A DNA stretch of 64,000 nt from Polyangiaceae bacterium. Its GTDB lineage: Bacteria > Myxococcota_A > Polyangia > Polyangiales > Polyangiaceae. The position numbers were made by a program, and so were the translations under genes. Below, one piece after another: positions 53,199 to 61,818 of this stretch. Each line of letters begins with the position of its first letter. Position 1 is the stretch's first letter. The stretch spans positions 1,178,001 to 1,242,000 of the forward strand of contig JADJRH010000011.1 of assembly GCA_016712345.1 (NCBI GenBank). Reading direction: 5' to 3'. The notes under the pieces were generated by a model. The model did not search any database and had not been told where the DNA came from. It saw only the letters and a list, made by a program, of their open reading frames with translations.

Positions 53199-53442
53199 GC
53201 ACGGAGATCACGGAGATCCACGGAGTTTTTTTGTACTTTGGCTGCAACAGGCTCGCACGGCGTCGTGTTTCACCTGTCAGGTTCGGGTCGTGGTGATGTG
53301 TACCCATTGCGGCCAAGGAAATACAAAAACTCCGTGTCCCTCAGTGTCCTCCGTGACTCCGTGGTAAAAGAGACGTCACAGTTATCCAAACGCGTCAGGT
53401 CTTGGCATGACGCTTCAGCTGTCGCTATGGGTCTTTGTCAGG
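53199..53442. repeat. Dispersed repeat element, copy B
   Basis: GCACGGAGATCACGGAGATC and CACGGAG lead into a spacer with ACCTGTCAGGTTCGGG and GATGTGTACCCATTGCGGCC, then CTCCGTG units near 53330-53362 and CGCGTCAGGTCTTGGC. Layout matches copy A at 49.9-50.15 kb, with a somewhat diverged spacer. Ends at the permease stop. Confidence 0.65.
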
Positions 53443-55023
53443 TTAGTGGCCGCCGGACTCGTCGGGTACGGTGACCCATTTCGCCGCGGCAAAGATCACA
53501 GCCATAATTGTGTACGCAATGACAAACTGAAACGCCGGACGCAGTACAAGCCGCGTATCACCGGGAGTATAGTCATACGCGTGCATGAGCCCACCGGCCG
53601 ATAGCAGCGCGCAGGCTGCGCACCACGCAGCCGCCCTCAAAAAGCGCCTTTCTATCACTTCTACCGTGGCCGCAGCCAACAACATGGACGAGAAGATAAA
53701 CCCCTGTTCAAGCGCAAATCCTCCGTCGATCCATGTTTCTGTCAGGTGGAACTTACCCACAATACTTGACTCAAATGGAGGTCCGCCGGGCGATCCAAAA
53801 CCGGCCGCACGCAGGCCGTTTTTTGCCAAGAGTACACCCCAGGCACCCAGGCCCGGTAAAAGTCCCACCACCACCGCAGGGGCGTGATCTTTGGGTGTGG
53901 CCTGAAAAGCCTGCGCGCTGATGACAATTCCAATCCACAAAACAATGGCCATCCCGGCGTCAATGGGGACTGCCCAGGCAATATGGGCGATGGTTCCAGT
54001 CAGACAAATGAGCGTAATAAACAACCCATTCAGAACGGAGTAGCCGGCCCGCGCTCCCATCGCTTTCCAACCGGGGTGACCAATATAAATCGTTGTTGGA
54101 AAACATGACCCAAACAGGGCACCCACAATTGTACCAATTCCGTTGGCCGAAAGTGAAGGTGCCGTTGGGTAGGTGTCGCCGGCAGCCTCGGCGGACTCAA
54201 TATTTTGCAGCGAGCCGAGGACGTTAAAAAGCCCCATGGGAACAATCACGCCCGCGTACGTGAGCAGATCTCCGCTTTTAAATGCGGCCACAAGATCGCC
54301 GAAAAGAGGAATGGGTAGAGTCAAACTCACAGGGTCGGGTTTTACAGGGCCCGGAGCAAGTCCGGTTTGCCACGCGAGAAGTGTACCCAACGCAATGGCC
54401 ACAAGCCCTCCGGGTAACCTTCCCTTAAACTTGACCTTCCCAAAATAGGTCAGCAACACCACAGCGAGCGTGGAGAGGCCAACAATGGGGCGGGCAAACG
54501 TTCGAAACAGAAAACCAAGAGAAATGAAGCCGAGAGCGATACCGGCAAGGGTGGATAAGAGCGCTGCGCGAGGGGTGATTTTTCGGAGTTTCTCCGCCAC
54601 GAAAGCGCCGAACAACTCAATCAGACCCGACCCGAAACACGCCATAAGTCCCGCGCGGAAAGCCACTCTACCGGGATCGGCAACACCCATCGCCTGAGCG
54701 GTAAGTTTGGCGGGTAACATTACCAAAAAAACGAACGCGAAGACCGACACAGTGTTCACCCCGTAGGGGAGGGCACACATGTCGTTGCGGTTTTCTGCTC
54801 GACCTATTTGAACAGCCTGACGCGCGTAAAAAATGTTTCCAATAAGCACCGCCACGGCCGTACCGGGGAGAATGTGATTGCGAACGAGCGCGGCATCGAG
54901 CCCCAATACAAATCGACACAAGGTATCGATCAGCAGGAGCTGAACCAGGTTATCGAGCGCGAGCCCAAAAAAACCGTCCACGTCCGAACGGACAAACCAC
55001 CGCATGGCGATCTCTTGTATCAT
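53443..55023 (-). CDS. NCS2-family (nucleobase:cation symporter-like) permease
   Basis: A polytopic inner-membrane transporter of about 526 residues with 12 or more hydrophobic segments. It resembles the xanthine/uracil permease superfamily: ALPYGVNTVSVFAFVFLVML near the N-terminus, and SLQNIESAEAAGDTYPTAPS followed by IGTIVGALFGSCFPTTIYIG, the segment that carries the substrate site in AzgA-like members. Substrate cannot be stated. The start may be the ATG at 55023 (MIQEIAMRWFVRSDVDGFFG) or the one at 55005 (MRWFVRSDV), which has an AGAG-like site; with the former only 8 bp separate it from the divergent gene. Flanked on its 3' side by repeat elements. Confidence 0.78.
   Translation of the reverse strand: MIQEIAMRWFVRSDVDGFFGLALDNLVQLLLIDTLCRFVLGLDAALVRNHILPGTAVAVLIGNIFYARQAVQIGRAENRNDMCALPYGVNTVSVFAFVFLVMLPAKLTAQAMGVADPGRVAFRAGLMACFGSGLIELFGAFVAEKLRKITPRAALLSTLAGIALGFISLGFLFRTFARPIVGLSTLAVVLLTYFGKVKFKGRLPGGLVAIALGTLLAWQTGLAPGPVKPDPVSLTLPIPLFGDLVAAFKSGDLLTYAGVIVPMGLFNVLGSLQNIESAEAAGDTYPTAPSLSANGIGTIVGALFGSCFPTTIYIGHPGWKAMGARAGYSVLNGLFITLICLTGTIAHIAWAVPIDAGMAIVLWIGIVISAQAFQATPKDHAPAVVVGLLPGLGAWGVLLAKNGLRAAGFGSPGGPPFESSIVGKFHLTETWIDGGFALEQGFIFSSMLLAAATVEVIERRFLRAAAWCAACALLSAGGLMHAYDYTPGDTRLVLRPAFQFVIAYTIMAVIFAAAKWVTVPDESGGH
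55018..55023 (+). promoter_or_regulatory. -10 box of the internally duplicated unknown gene
   Basis: TATCAT lies 8 nt before the ATG at 55032 and overlaps the ATG of the divergent permease at 55023, which argues that the permease starts at 55005. Confidence 0.42.
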
Positions 55024-55031
55024 GCTCGCGC

Positions 55032-56051
55032 ATGCCGGTAATCTTTCGTGAGGTCGCCCAAACATTCGGGCTCAATGTCGACGCGGCGGGCATTTTAGGG
55101 GCCGCAAAAATCCACGGCACGGTCGACGGTATTCGGCTTGAAATGGCCTCCACAGAAAACGGACTGCGCGCCGTTGTCTGGTTTGATCCGCCGCTCGATT
55201 TGGGGCTCGACATTTCAACCCGCCATTTTGCGTTCGCCGATTCAATGGGTACACCCAGGTTTTTCGGCGACTCCAATTGGGATGATGAAATCGCCACCAC
55301 CTGCGATGACCCGGGTCGCGCTCGAAAGCTCTTAGAAGGTGCGGTTCGTCGCCACGTGCTCAAGCTTAATTCTACCAGCAACAACTTCACCATGACGGAC
55401 CTGTGCGCCAAAGTAGAAATTGCTCTACCTTACCAAGAGCAACTGATGTCACTCGTTCCAACGCTGATTCAACTTGGAAAAGACGTCGCGACAGATCGGT
55501 TGGGTGTACCACCTCCCCGTGAGTTGAAATTGTACGCCAAGGTTCTCAAAGAAATGGCTCAAAAGGTTCCACTCCAACTTTCCAACGTTCCCCTAAAAGC
55601 GGAAGGGATCATGCGTGAAACTGCAATCAAGCTTGAGTTCACTCGCACGGGGGTTGAACGTTATCAGGCCGAGCTGTTGGCTTTTCCGCAAACAGGCGCT
55701 CAAAGAGAAGGGTTTTTGGTAAAACCTGAAACACTTGTCGATCGCGCGCGAGTTTTGTTTGGAGCGCAGGATGTTCAGGTCGGTGATGCACCTTTCGACA
55801 AAGCCTTTCTCATTCAGTCGGGTGATCCTGAACGCGCCGTGGCCGCGCTCGACGCCGATGTTCGAGCGCTTCTGCTGGAGTTGAGAACTGTTTTTGATGA
55901 AGTTGAGATTCGGGGAAACGTTCTCGCTGCGCGGGGCCCTTCTGCAAAGTTGCCGGCGCCCCGCTTGGAAGCGGTTCTTGAAGCGGCCTCTACCATTGTT
56001 CCTCAAATAGCCCGCGCGAGCGGGGGAGTATTTTCAGGGCCCTATCGGTAG
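55032..56051 (+). CDS. Unknown protein with two related halves
   Basis: A 339-residue protein with no signal peptide or membrane helix. It appears to be an internal duplication: both halves have a beta-rich start (VDAAGILGAAKIHGTVDGIR; MRETAIKLEFTRTGVERYQA), a 'large residue, acidic' strand pair (FFGDSNWDDEIATTCDDPGR; GDAPFDKAFLIQSGDPERAV), a helix (ARKLLEGAVRRHVLKL; ALDADVRALLLELRTVFDEV) and a C-terminal helix (YQEQLMSLVPTLIQLGKDV; RLEAVLEAASTIVPQIARA). The FD.AF.I.(S/G)D pattern is reminiscent of DUF3137-type folds, but I cannot assign it. Divergent from the permease; the next gene is 85 bp on. Confidence 0.65.
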   Translation: MPVIFREVAQTFGLNVDAAGILGAAKIHGTVDGIRLEMASTENGLRAVVWFDPPLDLGLDISTRHFAFADSMGTPRFFGDSNWDDEIATTCDDPGRARKLLEGAVRRHVLKLNSTSNNFTMTDLCAKVEIALPYQEQLMSLVPTLIQLGKDVATDRLGVPPPRELKLYAKVLKEMAQKVPLQLSNVPLKAEGIMRETAIKLEFTRTGVERYQAELLAFPQTGAQREGFLVKPETLVDRARVLFGAQDVQVGDAPFDKAFLIQSGDPERAVAALDADVRALLLELRTVFDEVEIRGNVLAARGPSAKLPAPRLEAVLEAASTIVPQIARASGGVFSGPYR

Positions 56052-56136
56052 AGGCCAGTTTCCCCATGGCTCTTTGTAAAAAAACGTGGTGTAGTTCATG
56101 CTCCACGTTACCGAGACCTTGACCTTGAGGAAAAAG

Positions 56137-57816
56137 ATGAATCACTCGCCTCCCTCTTTTCGCCGATTCTACCTTGGTACCGCCGCAATTGTCGCAGCGC
56201 TTCACAGTGCCGGTTGCATCGTCACTTCAGAAACGGCGGGCACCGCCGGCACCGGTGGAACGGGGGCTGTCGGCGGCGGCGGCTCGGGTGGTTCCGGTGG
56301 CTCGGGTGGAGGGCCATCGGCAAGTTTGGTTGTCGATACCGATAAGGGTAAAGTGGAGGGCGCGCTTGACGGTTCTACCCGGGAGTTTTTGGGTATTCCG
56401 TTTGCCGCTCCGCCGGTCGGCGATTTGAGGTGGAAACCGCCCGTCCCACACGAGCCTTGGACAGACACCTTACCCGTCACAAAAAAAGGGCCGGGATGTC
56501 CGCAAAACGGCCCGATCGGCGGCAAATTTGATGCAAACTCAAAAGAAGACTGTTTGTACCTAAACGTGTGGACGCCTGAAAAAGCGGCGTCAGAACCGGT
56601 GCCAGTATTGGTATGGGTTCACGGCGGAGCCTTTATTTTGGGCAGCGGGAGTGAAGGCGCGTACGACGGCAAAGCCTTTTCAGAAGCCACCGGAGCGGTG
56701 GTTGTCACCGTCAACTACCGTCTCGGTGCGCTTGGATTTTTGGCCCATCCGGCTCTTGCGGCTGAAGATCCCAACTTTCCAACGTCGAGCAACTACGGCA
56801 TTCTAGACCAACAGTTGGCGCTTTCTTGGGTAAAAAACAACATTGCAGCGTTTGGGGGTGACCCTTCAAATGTTACCGTTTTCGGTGAATCAGCGGGTGG
56901 AATTTCGTCGTGTTTGCACCTCATGGCGCCGGGTAGTAAGGGGCTATTTCACCGGAGCATCATTCAAAGCGGTCCGTGTGATCGGTTGGGTACACTCGAC
57001 AAGGCCCAAACACAGGGGCAAGACTTGGTGGTGGGCGCGGGCTGTCAAGATGCGCCCGATGTACTCGCTTGCATGAGGGCCAAAACGCCTGAAGAGCTGC
57101 TCTTGGCTCTACCCACCGGAACGGACTTTCTCGGCGGCACCGTGAGTTGGTTCCCCGTTGTAGACGGAGTGACATTGCCCGATCTACCCAGCAACATGTT
57201 CAAGGCGGGAACGTTTGAAAAGGTGCCTGTCATCCTCGGCACAAATCGCGATGAAGCGTCGCTGTTTTTCTCCCTTTCCAACGTGACAGTTGCCGATGAA
57301 GAACAGTTTGCCGCCATGAGTGAGGAAATGGTGCCCGGTCACTCGGCCGAGGTTGTTGCGCTCTACCCCGTTGCCGAATACGGAACCGCTCAGGCCGCCG
57401 CGCTGGCTGCATTCACCGATGCAGGCTTCATCTGCCCGGCCCGGAAGGTTGCCCGCGCCCTTTCCGAGCAGTCCGCCCCCACATTCCTCTACCACTTTAC
57501 CTATGCGCCCGAAGGTACACTTCTACCCAACTTGGGAGCGTTCCACTCGGCCGAGATCAAATACGTGTTCGGCAATCCGGGTCAACTTACGCCCAAAGCC
57601 ATTTCAGACGAGGAGAAACCTCTTTCGGATGCGATGATGGGATATTGGTTTAGGCACGCACAAAAAGGCAATCCCAACGGCGCGGAAATGTTGGCGTGGC
57701 CTGAGTACACAACGGCCACCGATGAGAACATCGTGTTTGACCTTACCCTTTCTACCCAAGCCAACCTCCGTCAAAAGCAGTGCGACTTTTGGGACACTGT
57801 AGAACTTGCGCAGTAG
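56137..57816 (+). CDS. Carboxylesterase type B lipoprotein
   Basis: A 559-residue lipoprotein esterase. Lipobox HSAGC follows MNHSPPSFRRFYLGTAAIVA; a Gly/Ser linker comes next. The type B esterase body has GIPFAAPPVGDLRWKPP, EDCLYLNVWTP, VLVWVHGGAFILGSG (oxyanion hole), the nucleophile elbow FGESAGG (S252), a glutamate in GTNRDEASLF and the catalytic histidine region LGAFHSAEIKYVFGNP. All three catalytic positions are present. It would hydrolyse carboxylic esters outside the cell. The start at 56137 has GAGGA 6 nt upstream. The CHAT gene begins 33 bp after the stop on the same strand, so co-transcription is possible. Confidence 0.88.
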   Translation: MNHSPPSFRRFYLGTAAIVAALHSAGCIVTSETAGTAGTGGTGAVGGGGSGGSGGSGGGPSASLVVDTDKGKVEGALDGSTREFLGIPFAAPPVGDLRWKPPVPHEPWTDTLPVTKKGPGCPQNGPIGGKFDANSKEDCLYLNVWTPEKAASEPVPVLVWVHGGAFILGSGSEGAYDGKAFSEATGAVVVTVNYRLGALGFLAHPALAAEDPNFPTSSNYGILDQQLALSWVKNNIAAFGGDPSNVTVFGESAGGISSCLHLMAPGSKGLFHRSIIQSGPCDRLGTLDKAQTQGQDLVVGAGCQDAPDVLACMRAKTPEELLLALPTGTDFLGGTVSWFPVVDGVTLPDLPSNMFKAGTFEKVPVILGTNRDEASLFFSLSNVTVADEEQFAAMSEEMVPGHSAEVVALYPVAEYGTAQAAALAAFTDAGFICPARKVARALSEQSAPTFLYHFTYAPEGTLLPNLGAFHSAEIKYVFGNPGQLTPKAISDEEKPLSDAMMGYWFRHAQKGNPNGAEMLAWPEYTTATDENIVFDLTLSTQANLRQKQCDFWDTVELAQ

Positions 57817-57849
57817 TTTTCCTCTTCCGCGGTGAGCAGTACCCATCCC

Positions 57850-60474
57850 ATGGATTGGCATCGATTTTTTGCGGACCGAGCGGAGCGCGTTCGAGCGCTC
57901 CACATCGGTGAAGTAAAAAGTCAACTCGCTCTTGAACTTGAAAAAGGTGGTCCGGCCGCGCTTGCCGATCTGAAACGCTTCGTTCGAGAAACCGCGCGCG
58001 AACCTGAGCGCTGCGAGGTGGACCCTTTATTTGTCGATGCAGTGCTTCGAGGCGTTTCCACCGACGTGCGGGGCGTCTTACCGTCGCTCGGTAAAGAGGA
58101 CAAACCTTCCCTCCACGATCCAACGCTTGAAATGCGGGTGGTGGCAATCACCCGCTCCGTGGTAAACCTCCTTGCCACGTCCGCCGAAGGTGCGTCTGTT
58201 GACTTCTCCAACCTGACGCGCCTCCCGGCGGGCAGGGTGGTTCTGTGGTACCTGACAGGTCAAAACGCTCCCGCTCCCAGTGACGGCGAGGCCTGGAATG
58301 TGGTGGGCGCCGCGCTCGCGGCGGATGAAGTGTTGGGGCCTTTGGGTATCTTGTCACCCCGATCCGTTGAGGCCCGGCGCGCTCAAATGCGAGTGTGGTC
58401 GCTGGCGGCGGAGAGGCTTTCAAACGCACGCCCCACCGACGCAGTTGAGGGCGTTTTTTGGTCGGAGATGGAGCGCCGAAAACCGGACATCGCCCTCGCC
58501 AGGCGAGCATTTGCATTTGCGTTTCGAGGCGGCGATTATACCGTTCAGGCCGAAGGGTCGGCGCTGGGGCTCCTGTCGCGTCTCTCAACCGAAGAACGTC
58601 AAACGGGGCCGGCCGGCTTGGCAAACTTCTGTTCGGCGGCGCAGGTGGTGGGGTTGCTTGCTCTCCTACCTCGGCGAGATCACCGCCTGGCGAGTTATGG
58701 ATCCGCTTTTTCGAGTCAACTTGTGAACGATCTACCCATGCTCCTTCGGAGTCAACCCGTTTCGCCGGCGGGCGCTCAAGTGGGCTTTGTTTTTTGGCGT
58801 TCGGTCGCACTTCTGGCGCGTGAACTGCTGCGTACAAACAATCTGACAGATCTAACCTTTCTGCTTGCTGCAACGGCTGAAACCGGTGCTCTCACGCGCG
58901 CCATTGCCGATCAGGTGGCCCGCGTTGTCGACGTTGTCGAGTTGGAAGTGGAATCGGCGATTGGGGCGGAAGTGCGATTGGCCCGTGCAACCCGTTTTTT
59001 GGCGCGACTTGCGTTTCGGGCTCTGGAGCAGCGAAACACCTCCGCGGATCGGCTCTACCGGGATGGGTTGAAAAGGGTGGGGGACGCGGGCCGTGGGGCG
59101 GCGGCAAAAGAGGTGGCGTTGTGGTTTGAGCCCAAGGCCGATCCGGATCTTCCCGCGGCTCCCAAAGTCATTCAAATGGCAACCTGCCTTCTCGGTTTGC
59201 CCGACGGCACAAGCCCCGCCGACGTTGCCCAAAGGTTTCAACTCGTGGCGCCGTTTCCGCAGATGGAAAGCCCATTGGCACCCAAGGTGGTGCGCCTGGG
59301 TGAATGGGTACACAAGGCGGCTGAGCAATTGGGTACACATCGAACGATTGAAAAGACGGCGCCTTCCGCGGCAGGCGGCACCGCTTCCAAACCCGTCGGC
59401 AGCGGGAAGGTATGGTTTGCCGACAGGCTCAGTTTGACCATTGAAGAGCTTGAGGGGCGCCACGGAGAGTTGTACCTGCTGTTCAGGCTTTTTGCGGCTT
59501 CGTCCCACGGTATTAAGGCCCTTCTCGACGCTGAACATTACCCGCGCCCCGCCGATGCATCCGACGAAATGGAAGAAGTGCACCGCGCGGTGGATGAGTT
59601 GAGGCGGCGGGCATCGGGTGGGCTTTCGGGTGCCGGTGACATTCAGGCGGTTCAAAAAGCGCTCGGCGCGCTCGCACCGCGGCGTCTCTGGGCTCAACTT
59701 GGCCGGGCGCTTTCTGACAAGGCGCGTTTGCTTGAGATCTCGGCCCCTACGTTTGGTATCCCTTGGGAACTTTGTCCCATTCCACCTACCCATCCCGAGG
59801 CTGAAAACAAAGATCTACCCATTGCGCTCCATCTCCCCGCGGTGCGACGGCGTTCCGGCGACCATGTGCTCCGGGAGCGTGAACCACTACCGCCTGCGAT
59901 GTTGCTGCTCTACGATTCTGAACATCCCGGTGCGCTCGAAGAGGCAGCCGCAATTCAAAGGATTGTGCGCGACTTTGGCGGCAAAGTAACAACGGTGACA
60001 CACGCGTCGGATCTCACCCATCTACCCAACGATACAAACATTCAGATTGTCCACTATGCCGGCCATCAGGGGCCGGGAAGTGATGCCACACCGGCGCTCG
60101 CATTGGGTGAAACACGTCTCGCTCTTCGTCAACTGCTTGACTTTTTCCACGACCGGCCGCCCGATCTGCTCTTTTTAAACGCGTGCAGCACGTTGCGTCC
60201 TTCCGAAAAGGTGGCGACCGGGGATCGGCGCGGATCTACCCATTTGTCTTTTGGCCCGCTCGATGCGCTTCTCGGTTCTTCCATTCCCTGTTTGGCGGGT
60301 ACACTCTGGGATATCTTACCCCCGGCGGAGCCGCTCTTTGTAAAGGCGTTTTACACCGCTGTTTTCCAAGGTAGATCGTACCCACAGGCCATGTTTCAGG
60401 CTCGAAGCGCTGTGGCGAACGTGCCGGGGTGGGAAGCTTGTTTTCCCGCCTATGTGCTTGTTGCCCCCGGGTAA
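57850..60474 (+). CDS. CHAT-domain (caspase-like) protein
   Basis: About 874 residues, no signal peptide. The N-terminal 550 residues are helical and repeat-like with no assigned motif. The C-terminal CHAT domain has the caspase-type dyad: H739 in IQIVHYAGHQGPG and C779 in DLLFLNACSTLRPS, with AGTLWDILPPAEPLFVKAFY as the usual end. CHAT proteases are known in bacterial defence and regulated proteolysis, including in type III-E CRISPR systems and with TPR partners; which applies here is unknown. The start is the ATG at 57850 (MDWHRFFADRAE) or the GTG at 57832. Downstream, after repeat sequence, is a helical protein that may be a partner. Confidence 0.82.
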   Translation: MDWHRFFADRAERVRALHIGEVKSQLALELEKGGPAALADLKRFVRETAREPERCEVDPLFVDAVLRGVSTDVRGVLPSLGKEDKPSLHDPTLEMRVVAITRSVVNLLATSAEGASVDFSNLTRLPAGRVVLWYLTGQNAPAPSDGEAWNVVGAALAADEVLGPLGILSPRSVEARRAQMRVWSLAAERLSNARPTDAVEGVFWSEMERRKPDIALARRAFAFAFRGGDYTVQAEGSALGLLSRLSTEERQTGPAGLANFCSAAQVVGLLALLPRRDHRLASYGSAFSSQLVNDLPMLLRSQPVSPAGAQVGFVFWRSVALLARELLRTNNLTDLTFLLAATAETGALTRAIADQVARVVDVVELEVESAIGAEVRLARATRFLARLAFRALEQRNTSADRLYRDGLKRVGDAGRGAAAKEVALWFEPKADPDLPAAPKVIQMATCLLGLPDGTSPADVAQRFQLVAPFPQMESPLAPKVVRLGEWVHKAAEQLGTHRTIEKTAPSAAGGTASKPVGSGKVWFADRLSLTIEELEGRHGELYLLFRLFAASSHGIKALLDAEHYPRPADASDEMEEVHRAVDELRRRASGGLSGAGDIQAVQKALGALAPRRLWAQLGRALSDKARLLEISAPTFGIPWELCPIPPTHPEAENKDLPIALHLPAVRRRSGDHVLREREPLPPAMLLLYDSEHPGALEEAAAIQRIVRDFGGKVTTVTHASDLTHLPNDTNIQIVHYAGHQGPGSDATPALALGETRLALRQLLDFFHDRPPDLLFLNACSTLRPSEKVATGDRRGSTHLSFGPLDALLGSSIPCLAGTLWDILPPAEPLFVKAFYTAVFQGRSYPQAMFQARSAVANVPGWEACFPAYVLVAPG

Positions 60475-60514
60475 CTGCCAAACCCAGAGGACAGCCGAAA
60501 CGTGACGCAAACGA

Positions 60515-60660
60515 CCTGACGCGTTTGGATAACTCCGTGGATCTCCGTGAACTCCGTGCCTCCGTTTTGAATACGACGTGTCAGGTGGCAGGGCATGTCA
60601 GGTCATTGCGTGGTGGTGGTCAGTTACCCACGAGTCCGTGTTGGGTTCGACGTGTCAGGA
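60515..60660. repeat. Half copy of the dispersed repeat
   Basis: ACTCCGTGGATCTCCGTGAA, CTCCGTGCCTCCGTTTTGAA and TACGACGTGTCAGGTGGCAG, then GTCAGGTCATTGCGTGG: the right-hand arm of the element only, in the 246-bp gap between the CHAT gene and the next. No matching left arm is seen. Confidence 0.6.
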
Positions 60661-60720
60661 AATCGAGACGTCACAGGTCATTGCGACTGTGGTACAGTTG
60701 CAGCGCCAGGAGGCAATTTG

Positions 60721-61818
60721 ATGACCTGGAATGATGACGTTCGTGCTGCCCTCCACAACGAGCACCTTCGCAGTCGAAGCGATCTCGCCTGGTTGAACGT
60801 TCCGTACTCACTGCAATCAGGTGCGCTCAACCAACCTGATCTCCTGAGGGCTGCCGTAGGCGATCTGACCCAGGCGTTTGAAGTCGCCCCGCTTGCGCCC
60901 GGAGCATTTCAAGGCGCCGCCCCCGTGCTGCTGGAAGCGCCGGCCACCGTTCGAGTGACGTTGGGTCTACTCTTGAGTGCCGCGCGCGCGCCGCGCGTGG
61001 AGGAGCGCCGCGAGAGGGCGCTCGTTGCAGCAGCCCTTTTTGAGTCGGCCCTGGGCGAGTTTACCCACGCCTCCATTGCCGTGCGGCTGGCGCGGCTTCG
61101 AGCCGAGTTGGGGGATGAACGAGCGCGTTTCGCTTGGAAAGAAGCGCTTCGGCGCGATCTGACATTGACATGGCTTCCCCCGGCCGACCTGCGTTCTCGG
61201 CCCGATCTGACAGCGATTGAAAGTGAGTTGGTTGCCGAAACCTCGGGTTTTGAAGGGCAGCTGCGATTGGCCCTTCAAACGTTTCGCGAGACGCTTTCGG
61301 CCGACGGGGTTGACAAATTGGTGAGTGAAGTGGGCGGTGCGTCCTTCCAATATCGTCAGGTTTGGTGGACGGCGGTTGCTGCCGATCGACTGCGAAAAAC
61401 GCTGCTGGTGCGCTCCGGTACCCCGGAGTTTGTCGCCGCATGCCACGTGGCGCGGGGTTCCATTTCGCGGGTAGAAGACAGTCAGGTTGCGGCGCTCCTG
61501 TCGGCTCAACTGGCCATTGTCGAAAAGCGCAAGGCCGATGCGGTAGGTCTCTTAACTTCAACGGGTGTGTCCTCAGGTGCCGCGTCGGCGGCGGTGGACG
61601 CCATTGCCGAGGTGATTCGAAAGCCGCCGCACGATGTGGCTGCGGTGCTTTCGGCAGCTTATTTGATGCCGTTTTTGACCCACTCACAGCGCTTGAAGTT
61701 CCGCGCGGTCTTTTGTCAGGGTACCGCAAACTGCTTTTGGGCACGGCGATCGGCGCCATGTTGTTGGGTCCGGTTGCTCTACAAACAGCTCACGCCGACG
61801 TGGGTACACCTGATCTGA
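60721..61818 (+). CDS. Unknown helical protein, possibly frame-joined to the DUF218 gene
   Basis: A 365-residue frame starting MTWNDDVRAALHNEHLRSRS at 60721, with a perfect AGGAGG 7 nt upstream. Up to about residue 330 it is Ala/Leu/Arg-rich and helical (ERRERALVAAALFESALGEF, then VRLARLRAELGDERARFAWK), like TPR or helical-repeat scaffolds. From about 61710 the frame turns to unnatural composition (CFWARRSAPCCWVRLL), while the neighbouring frame becomes coding-like (KLLLGTAIGAMLLGPVALQT). A missing T in the run at 61711-61714 would join the two into one protein of about 700 residues. Either that, or two overlapping genes, explains the data. Two genes after the CHAT gene's direction, so a functional link is possible. 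Confidence 0.6.
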   Translation: MTWNDDVRAALHNEHLRSRSDLAWLNVPYSLQSGALNQPDLLRAAVGDLTQAFEVAPLAPGAFQGAAPVLLEAPATVRVTLGLLLSAARAPRVEERRERALVAAALFESALGEFTHASIAVRLARLRAELGDERARFAWKEALRRDLTLTWLPPADLRSRPDLTAIESELVAETSGFEGQLRLALQTFRETLSADGVDKLVSEVGGASFQYRQVWWTAVAADRLRKTLLVRSGTPEFVAACHVARGSISRVEDSQVAALLSAQLAIVEKRKADAVGLLTSTGVSSGAASAAVDAIAEVIRKPPHDVAAVLSAAYLMPFLTHSQRLKFRAVFCQGTANCFWARRSAPCCWVRLLYKQLTPTWVHLI

